Source: a virus
Direction: 5' to 3' (one strand)
DNA: 64,000 nucleotides
Virus record (IMG/VR): IMGVR_UViG_3300027141_000003
Span: 1 to 64,000 of that record
Position numbers and translations under genes: made by a program. The notes under the pieces are model-generated. The model was not told where the DNA came from. It did not search any database and saw only the letters and a program-made list of their open reading frames with translations. Below are positions 26,965 to 35,693 of the stretch, in pieces. Position 1 is the stretch's first letter. Each line of letters starts with the position of its first letter.

Positions 26965-27150
26965 TTATTTAATATTATCTGTTTTGTAGAAGCCATTGCC
27001 TTTAAACTGTATACCAAAAGAACCGTAATGTCTCTGCATTTTTTTACCACATAGGTTACACAAGTAGTTTGGCTCAACAGAATTTATAGATCTTTCTTTT
27101 GATACAATATCTTCTGGAGAACATTCGCATTTGTATTCATAGATTGGCAT
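26965..27150 (-). CDS. FmdB-like zinc-ribbon protein
   Basis: This 61-residue protein begins MPIYEYKCECSPEDIVSKER and has CNLCGKKM near residue 32 and a Phe/Gly C-terminal part (GSFGIQFKGNGFYKTDNIK). MPxYEYxC...C...C...CGxxM...GxGFYxTD is the FmdB family pattern. Such proteins are zinc ribbons of uncertain role, usually regulatory. It abuts the oxygenase gene upstream. Confidence 0.75.
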   Translation of the reverse strand: MPIYEYKCECSPEDIVSKERSINSVEPNYLCNLCGKKMQRHYGSFGIQFKGNGFYKTDNIK

Positions 27151-27741
27151 CTATTCCCGCACCTCTTTATATCTGAATGCTATAGCTGCTCTTGAAACAT
27201 GTGGGTTTAATCCATGGAATACTCCCCTGGGAACAACGATTATATCTCCTGGTTCCACTGTTACTGTCTGTATTGGTTCTATCCCTCTACCCTGATCATC
27301 TTTGTTTAAAAATACTTGCCAAATTGTTGATCCTTGACATTGCCAAAACACGCTGTCTACATCATCTACATGCGTTGGAACCATCATGCCGTTGCCAACT
27401 ATATTCAAGAATGTTCCACCTCCGTTAGTTTTTTCGTCATACACTTCGTTGAAAAAATTAACCACATCTTTACATTCTGGGAAAAAAGTAAACTCACCCT
27501 TTGATGTTGCTTCTCTGACATGGAAATAATAACCAGTTTTAGCAACAGTCCCATTATGTATTGTGTGCCATTCATCAGACTCTTCTTGAGGGCCTTCTGG
27601 CGTAGTGTTAAAATGATAATCTAAATGATTAATGAATTGATCCCACTTTGGCACATTAATAAACATCGATTTTATCTGCAGGATCTTCTTGTCAGACCTG
27701 GCCTGCTCAATCATTTGACTTACTTCATCTTTAGATATCAT
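27151..27741 (-). CDS. Cupin/JmjC-like 2OG-Fe(II) oxygenase
   Basis: This 196-residue protein has PTHVDDVDSVFWQCQGS (His-x-Asp, about residue 120) and a later PRGVFHGLNP (His, about 175), the metal triad of JmjC/cupin-type 2-oxoglutarate oxygenases, plus a typical VEPGDIIVVPRG strand. It overlaps the luciferase-like gene by a few bases. Substrate unknown; bacterial JmjC-like enzymes often hydroxylate proteins or small metabolites. Confidence 0.65.
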   Translation of the reverse strand: MISKDEVSQMIEQARSDKKILQIKSMFINVPKWDQFINHLDYHFNTTPEGPQEESDEWHTIHNGTVAKTGYYFHVREATSKGEFTFFPECKDVVNFFNEVYDEKTNGGGTFLNIVGNGMMVPTHVDDVDSVFWQCQGSTIWQVFLNKDDQGRGIEPIQTVTVEPGDIIVVPRGVFHGLNPHVSRAAIAFRYKEVRE

Positions 27742-28537
27742 TTATTTTTTTTACCATTCTGTGTATTCGATAGTGCTCATCATCCATCTGAGCTCTGCTT
27801 GCTAAAATATCCGTTATTCCTTCTTTTCCCATATTTTTTATCTGTTCTATTATCTCATTTTCTGTACCAAAAAGGCAAGACCCTTTAATCATATTGTTTG
27901 GCAATTGATTATATATATCCTCTGCCTCTTCTTTAGTATCACGTATTATTATTGGCCCAGAGACTATTTTTTTGTTTGTTTTAATTAAATCTTTTAACCC
28001 ATCTTTATAGCTAGAGTACATAGATAGGTGTGCATCGGCATAATTATTGGCATTTACAATAGTTTCTTTAGATGTTCCGCTTATAACTATTTCTGGTTTA
28101 TTTTTTAGCAAGGTCAGGTTTGTAAATTTTTCTAACCACTCAGAAGTATATTTTACCCTATCCTCATGCGTTGTTAAAAGATTTGATATTGCAACAACAT
28201 CAGATACGCTAGTTTCGTCAGACTGTATATCTCCAGCAGCAATATTTAATATCAGCCTGTTGGGGGACAGCTCATTAAACGCTTCACACATCATTGCACA
28301 GTATTCTGGGCTTATTGCATATGTTCTCATTGCAATCATATACTTTAATTTATGGTCTGGATTAATTATATTGGCTATCTTGATCCAATAGTCAGGAATT
28401 TGTGAGTGATATACGGTTAAAGTAGAGTAATATCCAGCAAACTCTAGTACGTTAGATAAAGTTTTGAGTTCTTCTGGGCTACCCCCATCAAACCTCTGCA
28501 TCCAATGAATATTTGGCTTGCCATTTACAGCCATCAC
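27731..28537 (-). CDS. Luciferase-like monooxygenase (flavin or F420)
   Basis: This 268-residue protein resembles the luciferase-like TIM-barrel family (SsuD/methylene-H4MPT reductase type). Signs are LEFAGYYSTLTVYHSQIPDY, then an AMRTYAISPEYCAMMCEAFN stretch and LSPNRLILNIAAGD, which occupies the place of the family's GR-x-x-LG-x-x-G loop, and GTENEIIEQIKNMGKEGITD at the C-terminus. Family members use FMNH2 or F420. The length is shorter than the usual 300-350 residues. Phage-borne members are rare to my knowledge. Start: GTG 28537 or ATG 28534. Confidence 0.7.
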   Translation of the reverse strand: MMAVNGKPNIHWMQRFDGGSPEELKTLSNVLEFAGYYSTLTVYHSQIPDYWIKIANIINPDHKLKYMIAMRTYAISPEYCAMMCEAFNELSPNRLILNIAAGDIQSDETSVSDVVAISNLLTTHEDRVKYTSEWLEKFTNLTLLKNKPEIVISGTSKETIVNANNYADAHLSMYSSYKDGLKDLIKTNKKIVSGPIIIRDTKEEAEDIYNQLPNNMIKGSCLFGTENEIIEQIKNMGKEGITDILASRAQMDDEHYRIHRMVKKINDI

Positions 28538-28941
28538 TTACCGCTCTTTTTTCTCTTCTCTGCTAAGGCTACAAAATCTTTAACCTTAGTTTCGCCCATG
28601 TATCCCCAAGCGTATCCATCTTCAATCATCTGTTCGTTAATAGACTTTGTGTTGCCGTCTATGTAAATCCAGCCAAGTATGCGACCATACTTTTCTGTGC
28701 TGTCTGGCTTTTCTGTTTTTACAACAATAACATTTGCGTCTTTAAACTTAGACTTAAGATATTCTTTTGATTCGAGACCTAATGTCTTTTCAAGTTTATC
28801 GGTAGTTCTAGACTCTGGGGTATCAATTCCTGCCAGTCTAAGTCTTTGAGCATATGAAATGCTAAATCCTAAATCTATGTCGACATCTACTGTGTCTCCA
28901 TCTACAATTTTTGTTACTTGCTTAATTCTGTACTCAAACAT
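28534..28941 (-). CDS. Staphylococcal-nuclease-like thermonuclease
   Basis: This 135-residue protein has the SNase pattern: VDGDTVDVDIDLG (Ca-binding Asp, about residues 13-25), RLRLAGIDTPE (catalytic Arg and Asp, about 34-44) and KYGRILGWIY (catalytic Arg, about 87). It hydrolyses DNA and RNA with Ca2+. No signal peptide is present, so it should act in the cytoplasm, perhaps on host DNA. AGGAGAATA precedes the ATG. A structured leader lies just upstream. Confidence 0.88.
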   Translation of the reverse strand: MFEYRIKQVTKIVDGDTVDVDIDLGFSISYAQRLRLAGIDTPESRTTDKLEKTLGLESKEYLKSKFKDANVIVVKTEKPDSTEKYGRILGWIYIDGNTKSINEQMIEDGYAWGYMGETKVKDFVALAEKRKKSGK

Positions 28942-28961
28942 TATTCTCCTAAAATATTAAA

Positions 28962-29041
28962 GAGCAGTTTGCGGACGTGCTCAGGTCCATCTTTCGGGTA
29001 GCGACCCGAATAGTCTGCGACTCCCCAGTGACGGGGTGCAG
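28962..29041 (-). ncRNA. Structured leader RNA of the nuclease gene (three hairpins)
   Basis: On the minus strand, from 5' to 3': CTGC/GCAG enclosing CCCC/GGGG (29041-29015); TTCGGGT/ACCCGAA (29010-28993), a perfect 7-bp stem; GGAC/GTCC (28988-28973). The last can be replaced by GAGCA (28982-28978) with TGCTC (28966-28962), giving two alternative folds. It ends about 20 nt before the nuclease ATG. Riboswitch-like leader or independent RNA; no known class recognised. Confidence 0.55.
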
Positions 29042-29047
29042 ATCTCC

Positions 29048-29053
29048 ATTATA
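29048..29053 (-). promoter_or_regulatory. -10 box before the structured leader
   Basis: TATAAT on the minus strand (29053-29048) just ahead of the three-hairpin leader; transcription would start near 29041. It lies beside the stop of the Hsp20 gene. No clear -35 match. Confidence 0.5.
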
Positions 29054-29056
29054 CTA

Positions 29057-29476
29057 TTATTTAATTTTTATGGTCTTTGGCTTCTTGTCTTCTGGGACTA
29101 AGCGGCTAATACTGATATTAAGCATGCCGTCCTTTAGAGAAGCGCTAGATACTTCCATGTACTCTCCGAGGGCAAAAGACCTTGTAAATTTACGTGCAGC
29201 AATTCCTTTATGTAAAACTTCTGCATCTGTAACTTCAGTAATTTCTCCAGAAATAACTAATGTACCGTTATCTACAGATAGATTAATGTCTTCTTTTGTG
29301 AATCCTGCCACTGCAAGAGATACTAAGAATGTATCCTCATCTAGCTTTAATACATCGTATGGTGGATATGACTGACGAGATGCAGCACTGTGCACGTTAG
29401 ACATTCTTTCAAGTTCACGATTAAAGCCAATAAAAAAAGGATCCTTGAAAAGATCCCATGTATATGTTGTTACCAT
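29057..29476 (-). CDS. Small heat-shock protein (Hsp20/alpha-crystallin)
   Basis: This 139-residue protein has a central alpha-crystallin domain with YPPYDVLKLDEDTFLVSLAV (about residue 37), VAGFTKEDI, KGIAARKFTRSFAL (about 89) and the end motif LKDGMLNISISRLVPE, with a short C-terminal tail (KPKTIKIK, I-K-I for oligomer contact). Such proteins hold unfolding proteins in oligomers. T4-like and cyanophages carry them too. AAGGAGGAATAAA is a strong ribosome-binding site; TATAAT lies at 29541-29536. Confidence 0.88.
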   Translation of the reverse strand: MVTTYTWDLFKDPFFIGFNRELERMSNVHSAASRQSYPPYDVLKLDEDTFLVSLAVAGFTKEDINLSVDNGTLVISGEITEVTDAEVLHKGIAARKFTRSFALGEYMEVSSASLKDGMLNISISRLVPEDKKPKTIKIK

Positions 29477-29548
29477 TTTATTCCTCCTTCAAGCGAATAA
29501 GTTAATTTATAGGCCCCTATTGGCGACCTAGTGTAATTATACCATATT

Positions 29549-29875
29549 CTAGTCGTTTGGAATATCTTTATTAAATTCCATTTCGATTAAACCTTTTTCT
29601 TTAGCTATTTTTTGACCTTCTGGACTAATATGAAAAGTTGCCTCTAGGTTCTCATCGTATTCAACTTCAACCAAGCCCTGCTCATACAGTTCAATCAAAG
29701 ACCTATCTACATATTCAGTATGAGATTGCCACAATTCTGGAGCTAAAGTCTCTGCGTCTTCGCTAATAGAATAAATAAGCTCTCCGCTTTCATCTACGCC
29801 CTCTAAACTAACGGCACCTATTTCTATATAATACGCCAGTCTATCTGAGTCATGCTGATCTTCTTCTTCTGTCAT
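29549..29875 (-). CDS. Winged-helix-like acidic protein
   Basis: This 108-residue protein begins MTEEEDQHDSDRLAYYIEIG. From about residue 50 it reads as a helix-turn-helix/winged-helix (HTEYVDRSLIELYEQGLVEV then EATFHISPEGQKIAKEKGLI), the pattern of small transcription or replication accessory proteins. GGGGAGG is 4 nt before the ATG at 29875; the frame is open to 29896. The tRNA-Met gene lies immediately upstream. Confidence 0.6.
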   Translation of the reverse strand: MTEEEDQHDSDRLAYYIEIGAVSLEGVDESGELIYSISEDAETLAPELWQSHTEYVDRSLIELYEQGLVEVEYDENLEATFHISPEGQKIAKEKGLIEMEFNKDIPND

Positions 29876-29888
29876 ATTGCCTCCCCTG

Positions 29889-29962
29889 TGCAACAAGTAG
29901 GACTTGAACCTACGATTACCGAATTATGAGTTCGGGGCTTTAACCAACTAAGCTATTGTTGC
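29889..29962 (-). tRNA. tRNA-Met (anticodon CAT)
   Basis: On the minus strand the cloverleaf is complete: acceptor GCAACAA/TTGTTGC, D-stem GCTT/AAGC, anticodon stem CCGAA/TTCGG around CTCATAA, T-stem GTAGG/CCTAC. Anticodon CAT reads Met; the gene could alternatively be tRNA-Ile2 if C34 is modified to lysidine. No CCA is encoded. Confidence 0.92.
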
Positions 29963-29971
29963 CTAGTTTTA

Positions 29972-30220
29972 TTATAACTGAACGTTTTCAGTTTTGTCAA
30001 TAGTGTTCTCTACTACTTGCTGAACATAATCAGAAAAATGTTTTCTTATGCTTCCGCTTGGTCGGCCACCAATAGATTTCCAAATTCTTTTATATTCAAG
30101 AACATTTGCAAAGCTTGTTGGGCACAAAATAACCCCCTGATACTCTTTTAATGTGGTTGGTAGAGGAACGTGCTTACCACAGCACTTACACTCTTTAGCT
30201 TGCTCTTGATATATACTCAT
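29972..30220 (-). CDS. Small zinc-binding protein next to terL
   Basis: This 82-residue protein begins MSIYQEQAKECKCCGKHVPL with CKCCG (about 11-15) and a later CPTSF (about 33), plus YKRIWKSIGGRPSGSIRKHF, a basic helix-turn-helix-like stretch. It overlaps the terminase gene by 4 nt, so it may assist packaging, but nothing proves it. Confidence 0.6.
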   Translation of the reverse strand: MSIYQEQAKECKCCGKHVPLPTTLKEYQGVILCPTSFANVLEYKRIWKSIGGRPSGSIRKHFSDYVQQVVENTIDKTENVQL

Positions 30221-32007
30221 ATTATTTCCATTCCTTCTAGTGCATTTGATAAGTTTTGAGGCATTCTTGGTGCTCTTATCATATTTAAAACAGTTGTGTC
30301 GTCTTCATCCTGCCTATCCCATTTCAAGGAACTGTAGGTGTGAATATCTATTTCTTCATTGTTGTCGGGCCTACTTCTTTTAATTGCATTAAATATAGAT
30401 CCGCATACAGCGTCAGCTAAGTCTTTAGATCCTTTTCTAGGGTGATCAACTCTATCTCTCATAATTTTAAGTTGAAGCAATTCATCTATAAGCAGAGGAA
30501 TGTGTGGGCCATCCAGCCTATCTTCTGCCACAACCATTGCCATATCGTCGTAATGTTTTTTGGCAACAGATAGCGTTTCTGTATTAATTCCATACTGCTT
30601 TAGTTGCTGCATCATATCGTGTGAGTTCCACCTGTCAAATGTACAAACTTTTACCTTAAACCCTTTAGACCTTAAAGACAATATGTAATCTTTTACTTCT
30701 GTAAAATCTACAGACTTATCTGGAGTTGGTGTCCAATATCTTACAACGTCTACTTCAACAATAGGTGCTGGCTGAGAATATGTATCTGTCACCTTAACAT
30801 TAACCCACTTTTTTACGTGTGACATTGCTACTGCACAATGGTCATGCTTTTGTGCAAGGTCGACGTGTATAAAATATTCTTTATCTGGGTCTGGTGCAAA
30901 CCAGTCTTCAAATCTTCCAAAGTTATCCACAGCTAAGGCTGTGTTCTTAAATGCATTCTCAATTTTTTCTCTGGATTTAAAAAATGCATCTACTGCATCT
31001 GTTGGCATGCAGGCAAATCTTCCCAAGGCATCTGGTGCATTCTTGTAGAACGCAACCTTAAAGTCTTCAATCTTTCTTACTGGATTTACTTCCCATGTGG
31101 GTCTTTTAAGCGCATACATTTTAGGATACTTGTACGAGATGATGTGGTCTTCTTCCCACTCAATATCAAATTCGTTACCTTCTGTTCCATCTGGAAGATC
31201 ATCGTCTAGCTTAAAATGATGAGTTCTAGTTACAACTTCTTTTTCCGCCACAACATCATTATATCTTTGCTGAATATAATCATTTTTATATCTAGGAAAT
31301 GACAGAAGAATAACTTTACCAAAGTCTGGAAAACGTGAGTCTACCGATGCTCTATACATATCATATATAGCTCCACCAGTTTTAGCTTGCTCATGACCAG
31401 TTGTATTCTCTGTAGCAAAGCCTGAAATTTCATCGAGAATGATTACGATAACGTTATAACCTTCCCACGCTTCACGCTCTGAGTGTCCTGAGTGTACTGT
31501 TATGGCCTTATCAAACTTCATTTCAGAAGCTTTTGCTTCGTATTTTCCAGTAAACCATGGAGACTTATCTATTCGTGTTTTAAATCCCTTAAAGAAAACA
31601 TTGTTTGCTTGCTGAGAGTTAATAGCAATATTAATAATATCAATTGAGTCCCCAGGAGGCTTGCCATAATAGGTTGCTGGATCTTTAAGGCACAACAGTA
31701 AATATACTATATACGCTACTGATATTGTAGAGCAGTAATCTTTTCCAGAACCCTTGCCAAGCTGGGCAACAACTTCGTTAGCTGTTTGCTTAAACATTCT
31801 GACGCCTTCATCTTCACCAAAAAGCTTAATCAGTGTAGACTCTTTATAAATCTGTGAACTTTTTTCAATGAGGGTATGCTGATATTCAGACAATGGTGGG
31901 AGACCTAAATATTCTGGACTCTGCACAAAAGTTCTTAGGTCTACTGGTCTTTCTTCAAACTCTTCTCCATCTAATATATCAATTAGATTGCTAAAATCAA
32001 ATTCCAT
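30217..32007 (-). CDS. terL: Terminase large subunit
   Basis: This 596-residue protein is the packaging ATPase/nuclease. Walker A is VAQLGKGSGKDYCST (about residue 85), Walker B is VIVIILDEISGF (about 195), and the nuclease metal ligands are Asp in YFIHVDLAQKHDH (about 395), KVCTFDRWNS (about 455) and KDLADAVCGS (about 545). ATG 32007 is preferred because GGAG lies just before it; 32022 would be earlier in the frame. It translocates DNA into proheads and cuts concatemers. The small subunit is at 35690, split from it by two glycosyltransferase genes. Confidence 0.93.
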   Translation of the reverse strand: MEFDFSNLIDILDGEEFEERPVDLRTFVQSPEYLGLPPLSEYQHTLIEKSSQIYKESTLIKLFGEDEGVRMFKQTANEVVAQLGKGSGKDYCSTISVAYIVYLLLCLKDPATYYGKPPGDSIDIINIAINSQQANNVFFKGFKTRIDKSPWFTGKYEAKASEMKFDKAITVHSGHSEREAWEGYNVIVIILDEISGFATENTTGHEQAKTGGAIYDMYRASVDSRFPDFGKVILLSFPRYKNDYIQQRYNDVVAEKEVVTRTHHFKLDDDLPDGTEGNEFDIEWEEDHIISYKYPKMYALKRPTWEVNPVRKIEDFKVAFYKNAPDALGRFACMPTDAVDAFFKSREKIENAFKNTALAVDNFGRFEDWFAPDPDKEYFIHVDLAQKHDHCAVAMSHVKKWVNVKVTDTYSQPAPIVEVDVVRYWTPTPDKSVDFTEVKDYILSLRSKGFKVKVCTFDRWNSHDMMQQLKQYGINTETLSVAKKHYDDMAMVVAEDRLDGPHIPLLIDELLQLKIMRDRVDHPRKGSKDLADAVCGSIFNAIKRSRPDNNEEIDIHTYSSLKWDRQDEDDTTVLNMIRAPRMPQNLSNALEGMEII

Positions 32008-33139
32008 GGTACTCCAATACATACTTTGTCATAGCCTCAGATACACTTCCATCAATAATTTCTGGTAACAATACATTATCAACTTCTATTCCATTGTTTG
32101 TTAAAATAACATTATAGTAGCTTAGAAGATCATTTTCTTTTTTAGTTGCCAGGACTGTTACCTTTGTATTTGGTTTACCATAATACAGATTAACTATAGA
32201 TGATCCTACATGACAGGCTATATCAGTGCACTCCCTGACAAGCTTTATTTGTTCTATCGGATTCATATCTTCCATGCATACCGACTGATAACCTTTAGAC
32301 AAAAAATGACTTTCTATTTCTTTTTCATTAGGGTGAACCCTTGAGTAATTTTTTCTAGATATGTATATTTTTTTGTCAGCATCAGAAACTATGGACTTTG
32401 ACTCTACCTGTTTAGTTATATACGGACGCACCCAGTCAACTGTTTTCCCGTCTATATCTGAACTGCCTCTATCTAAAGTAATTGAAACAAAATATTCTTT
32501 CCCGTCCACCTGCACGGGCGAGCCATTAAGCATTACTGAATCATATGCATCGCTACCACTTCTCTGTTTCATAAAGGAATTTTCGTAAAAAACATATGCG
32601 TATTCAAAATCTAAATTCATAGATTCTAAATCTTTTAAATTAAAGCACACATAGTCAATCTCTAGTAAATCAAGCCAAAATTTAAATGAAGATCCATCTT
32701 CTTCCCTGCCGTGCTCTGCATTTCCCTTTAACCCTAAAAATATTCCATCTGTATCTTTATCTTCGTTAGAAAAAAGAAGTAACTTAAAGTTTGGGTCTTT
32801 TTCTTTTAAGAAAAATATTTTAGGCAGATGCTCTAGCATGAAATGAAAAAATCTAGGAGTATAAGCAATTAAATATACTGATCTTCCATCAAAAGATTTT
32901 TTAGGATTGTCGTGTATTTTGTCGACAATTGGATTGATCATGGGGGAAGTTGGGCAAAGTGGATCTTTAATACTTTCAGGCAAACTCATTGCTTTATTTG
33001 CTTTGTCCCACCTGGTAGGAGAATTAGGCCTCCTGTGCATTAATTCATAAAACTTAAACGACGGGTTTTTATACTTTAAACAAACTTCGTCGTCATTCAT
33101 TTTGTATACGTCAACTACGCCCTTAAGGTTCACATTCAT
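31997..33139 (-). CDS. GT61-type glycosyltransferase
   Basis: This 380-residue protein resembles the C-terminal GT61 (DUF563) family. Diagnostic stretches are KIYISRKNYSRVHPNEKEIE (about residue 262), then CMEDMNPIEQIKLVRECTDI (about 290) and CHVGSSIVNLYYG. GT61 enzymes add sugars (xylose, N-acetylglucosamine and others) to protein or polysaccharide. It is homologous to the C-terminus of its neighbour 33141-35693. Its stop overlaps the terL start. The pair is inserted between terS and terL and is AT-rich. Confidence 0.75.
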   Translation of the reverse strand: MNVNLKGVVDVYKMNDDEVCLKYKNPSFKFYELMHRRPNSPTRWDKANKAMSLPESIKDPLCPTSPMINPIVDKIHDNPKKSFDGRSVYLIAYTPRFFHFMLEHLPKIFFLKEKDPNFKLLLFSNEDKDTDGIFLGLKGNAEHGREEDGSSFKFWLDLLEIDYVCFNLKDLESMNLDFEYAYVFYENSFMKQRSGSDAYDSVMLNGSPVQVDGKEYFVSITLDRGSSDIDGKTVDWVRPYITKQVESKSIVSDADKKIYISRKNYSRVHPNEKEIESHFLSKGYQSVCMEDMNPIEQIKLVRECTDIACHVGSSIVNLYYGKPNTKVTVLATKKENDLLSYYNVILTNNGIEVDNVLLPEIIDGSVSEAMTKYVLEYHGI

Positions 33140-33140
33140 T

Positions 33141-35693
33141 TTATTCCTGCAACAATTTCGATAAAGTTGGGTTAGTATGCCTGTACTCCATATCTGCAGG
33201 AATATTTAATAATTTAATCTTTATGTGATCTCCAAACTGTCTACTTTCCGATGTAATCAGATCTGAATAGTGGTTATACATTTGTTCAACAAATCCTGCT
33301 TGGTTAGGATCATCTAAAGCTAATACTGTAATGTTAACTTCACGATCATCTAGTGGGTCCAAATAATACAAATTAACCATTCCTGATCCTACATAACAAA
33401 CTATGTCTGATGCTGATCTGCAGATATTTATCTGTTCTTCTGGAGTAAAATCTTCCATGCATATAGCCTCAAAACCCTTCCTGCGATAAAAATTTTCAAT
33501 AGCTACTTCGCTAGGGTGTACTCTTTCGTAGTTTTTCCTAGAGAAATATATTTTTTTTCTTATATTTTTTTTATTTTTAAAAAATAACTCTATTTCATTT
33601 CTTGTATAAGTTATTGCATCTATTTCAGGTGCGCCAGTGCTTCTATGATAAATCCAAGTAGGAATATATTCTATTGAATTTAATTTAATGCTGGGGTTTA
33701 ACCATTTTTCACAATATGCTTTTTTAGAATCTAGAATTGTTTTGTCTAGTTCTAAAGTCGGAGCTACTGTTTCCATTTTTTCATAGAACACATATGACTT
33801 TTCAAATGTTAAATTGGTTCCTGCAAAACTTTTCTTGTCAAGGCATTCAAATTCTATGTCTAAAGCATCAAGCCAGAACTTTAAAGAGGCACACTCTTCT
33901 TCTCTGCTTGGAAGTATATTTAAATTTTTAAGGTCCATCCCAATAAAATTTTTATTTTTGTCAAGTTTGTGGTCTCCTAAAAGAATTACTTTAAAATCAG
34001 GGTCTATTTTTTTTAAGAAAAATAGTTTTGGAAGAACTTCTAAGTATATGTGATAAAATCTTGTAGTATAAACTATTAAAAAAACAGATTTTTCATTTTC
34101 TTTTTTAACGTAATCGTTGTCTATTGAAGTGATTACTGGGTTAAAAGAAGGATGCCTGTAGCCTTTTATTAAATTTAAGGCGTTGACAAATTTGCCCTCT
34201 TCATCCTGATCAAAAACTTCGTATTTAGCATTTTTGTAAGATATACAAATTTCTGAAGGAGTCATCCTAAATATATTTTCAACATAGGAGTCATTGTTTT
34301 TTGGCAAATTATCTGAGTTGTTAAAAAAATATTTATTTTTATCTTCAGGTTTAAATGATGGAAGGCTGCCCAGGACAAACTTTTCTAGATCCTCTGGGGT
34401 TCCAAGGCCACGCATCTCTTTTACCCTTGAATAAGATATAATCTTACCATCTCCTATTGCTTGGTTATAAACTGGAGCTACATAAAATTCATTATTAGTT
34501 TTTATTCCTTTTTCAATCATCATTTCAGCGTACTTTACAAAATCAGATCCAGACTTCCAGTAATATATGCCGCAAGTTGCTTCTTGGCCAACTACTATTT
34601 TTTCATGAACCTGCTTAACAAAATAATCTTTTATTTCTGCATATGACCATTTATTTTCATTAGATAAAAAGGTTAGTACGGATCCATCTATCCCTGATTG
34701 AATCCAGGAGTCCAATTCTTTTTTAGAATTCCATCTAACATACTGATCTGAATTAGCAATTATTAAATGGGAATCATTATTAATAAGATCTTTTGCCAAA
34801 AGAGATGATAGTGCAGCTCCATCCAACTTGTTATCCTGTGGAATAATAGTAAAATCTTTACAGAATTCGCTTATATGTTTTTGTAAATTAAATTCTTCTA
34901 TATGCTCTGATTTTGCAATAAAAATATAATGGGCGTCTAAATCTATAGAGTCGTAAACTAAATTAATCATTGATTTCCCATGAATTTCAATCAAGGGCTT
35001 CGGTATAGCATATCCCGCTTCAGTAAATCTAGAGCCTTCACCAGCCATTGGGATAAGAACATTTATTTTTTTTCTTTTTGGGTTTAAATATTCTAAAACA
35101 AGTTTAGATGTCAAATCAATTCTGCTGTTAATACTTGCTAATGTAGCACCACTTGCTAAGGCTGCAGTGCGCCCAATCAAGCTGTCCTCAAAAATAACAG
35201 TGCTCCATTTATCACTACCTAATTCATCCATACACCTCAAATATATTTCTGGACTAGGCTTTGGGTAAGCAACATCTTGATTTCCTAAATAAAAATTTAC
35301 TTCATTGTAAATGCCTAAAGATTTAAGGCAGGTCTCAACCGTGTCTCTAATACAGTTACTTGCTACGGCAATATCTACACCGTAGGATTTAATCATTTTA
35401 AATATTTGAATTAGTTCATCGTCTTCAGGCAAATCTTGAAAAAACTGAATTGATTTTTTTTGTTTTAGACCCCATATTTTTTCATGATCTTCTTCTGGTA
35501 GACCACGAGTTTCGCTTAATATTTTTAGTTTTTGATTTGTACTTAATCCTTCAAAAATTTGTGCATGATCTTCTTCTGATATAACATATTTTTCATCTAT
35601 CTCTTTTAGGGCAAGGTTTAATGAATCAAAATGTATTTGTTTGCTGTCTACAAGAACGCCATCTAAATCAAATACGAAAAGCCTGTTGCTCAT
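33141..35693 (-). CDS. HAD phosphatase + nucleotidyltransferase + GT61 fusion
   Basis: This 850-residue protein has three recognisable domains. Residues about 1-205: HAD-superfamily phosphatase with FDLDGVLVDS (motif I), VASNC, YPKPSPEIY and VIFEDSLIGR. Residues about 207-450: sugar-1-phosphate nucleotidyltransferase with IPMAGEGSRF and YAIPKPLIEIHGKS. Residues about 470-850: GT61-like with IYFSRKNYERVHPSEVAIEN (about 690) and CMEDFTPEEQINICRSASDI. It could prepare an NDP-sugar and transfer it. It is AT-rich with long T/A runs relative to adjacent packaging genes. Start overlaps the terS stop (ATGA). Confidence 0.75.
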   Translation of the reverse strand: MSNRLFVFDLDGVLVDSKQIHFDSLNLALKEIDEKYVISEEDHAQIFEGLSTNQKLKILSETRGLPEEDHEKIWGLKQKKSIQFFQDLPEDDELIQIFKMIKSYGVDIAVASNCIRDTVETCLKSLGIYNEVNFYLGNQDVAYPKPSPEIYLRCMDELGSDKWSTVIFEDSLIGRTAALASGATLASINSRIDLTSKLVLEYLNPKRKKINVLIPMAGEGSRFTEAGYAIPKPLIEIHGKSMINLVYDSIDLDAHYIFIAKSEHIEEFNLQKHISEFCKDFTIIPQDNKLDGAALSSLLAKDLINNDSHLIIANSDQYVRWNSKKELDSWIQSGIDGSVLTFLSNENKWSYAEIKDYFVKQVHEKIVVGQEATCGIYYWKSGSDFVKYAEMMIEKGIKTNNEFYVAPVYNQAIGDGKIISYSRVKEMRGLGTPEDLEKFVLGSLPSFKPEDKNKYFFNNSDNLPKNNDSYVENIFRMTPSEICISYKNAKYEVFDQDEEGKFVNALNLIKGYRHPSFNPVITSIDNDYVKKENEKSVFLIVYTTRFYHIYLEVLPKLFFLKKIDPDFKVILLGDHKLDKNKNFIGMDLKNLNILPSREEECASLKFWLDALDIEFECLDKKSFAGTNLTFEKSYVFYEKMETVAPTLELDKTILDSKKAYCEKWLNPSIKLNSIEYIPTWIYHRSTGAPEIDAITYTRNEIELFFKNKKNIRKKIYFSRKNYERVHPSEVAIENFYRRKGFEAICMEDFTPEEQINICRSASDIVCYVGSGMVNLYYLDPLDDREVNITVLALDDPNQAGFVEQMYNHYSDLITSESRQFGDHIKIKLLNIPADMEYRHTNPTLSKLLQE

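Noticed and set aside
30925-30940. DnaA box (TTATCCACAG) inside the terminase gene
   Set aside because: Single copy within codons, no clustering; probably chance.
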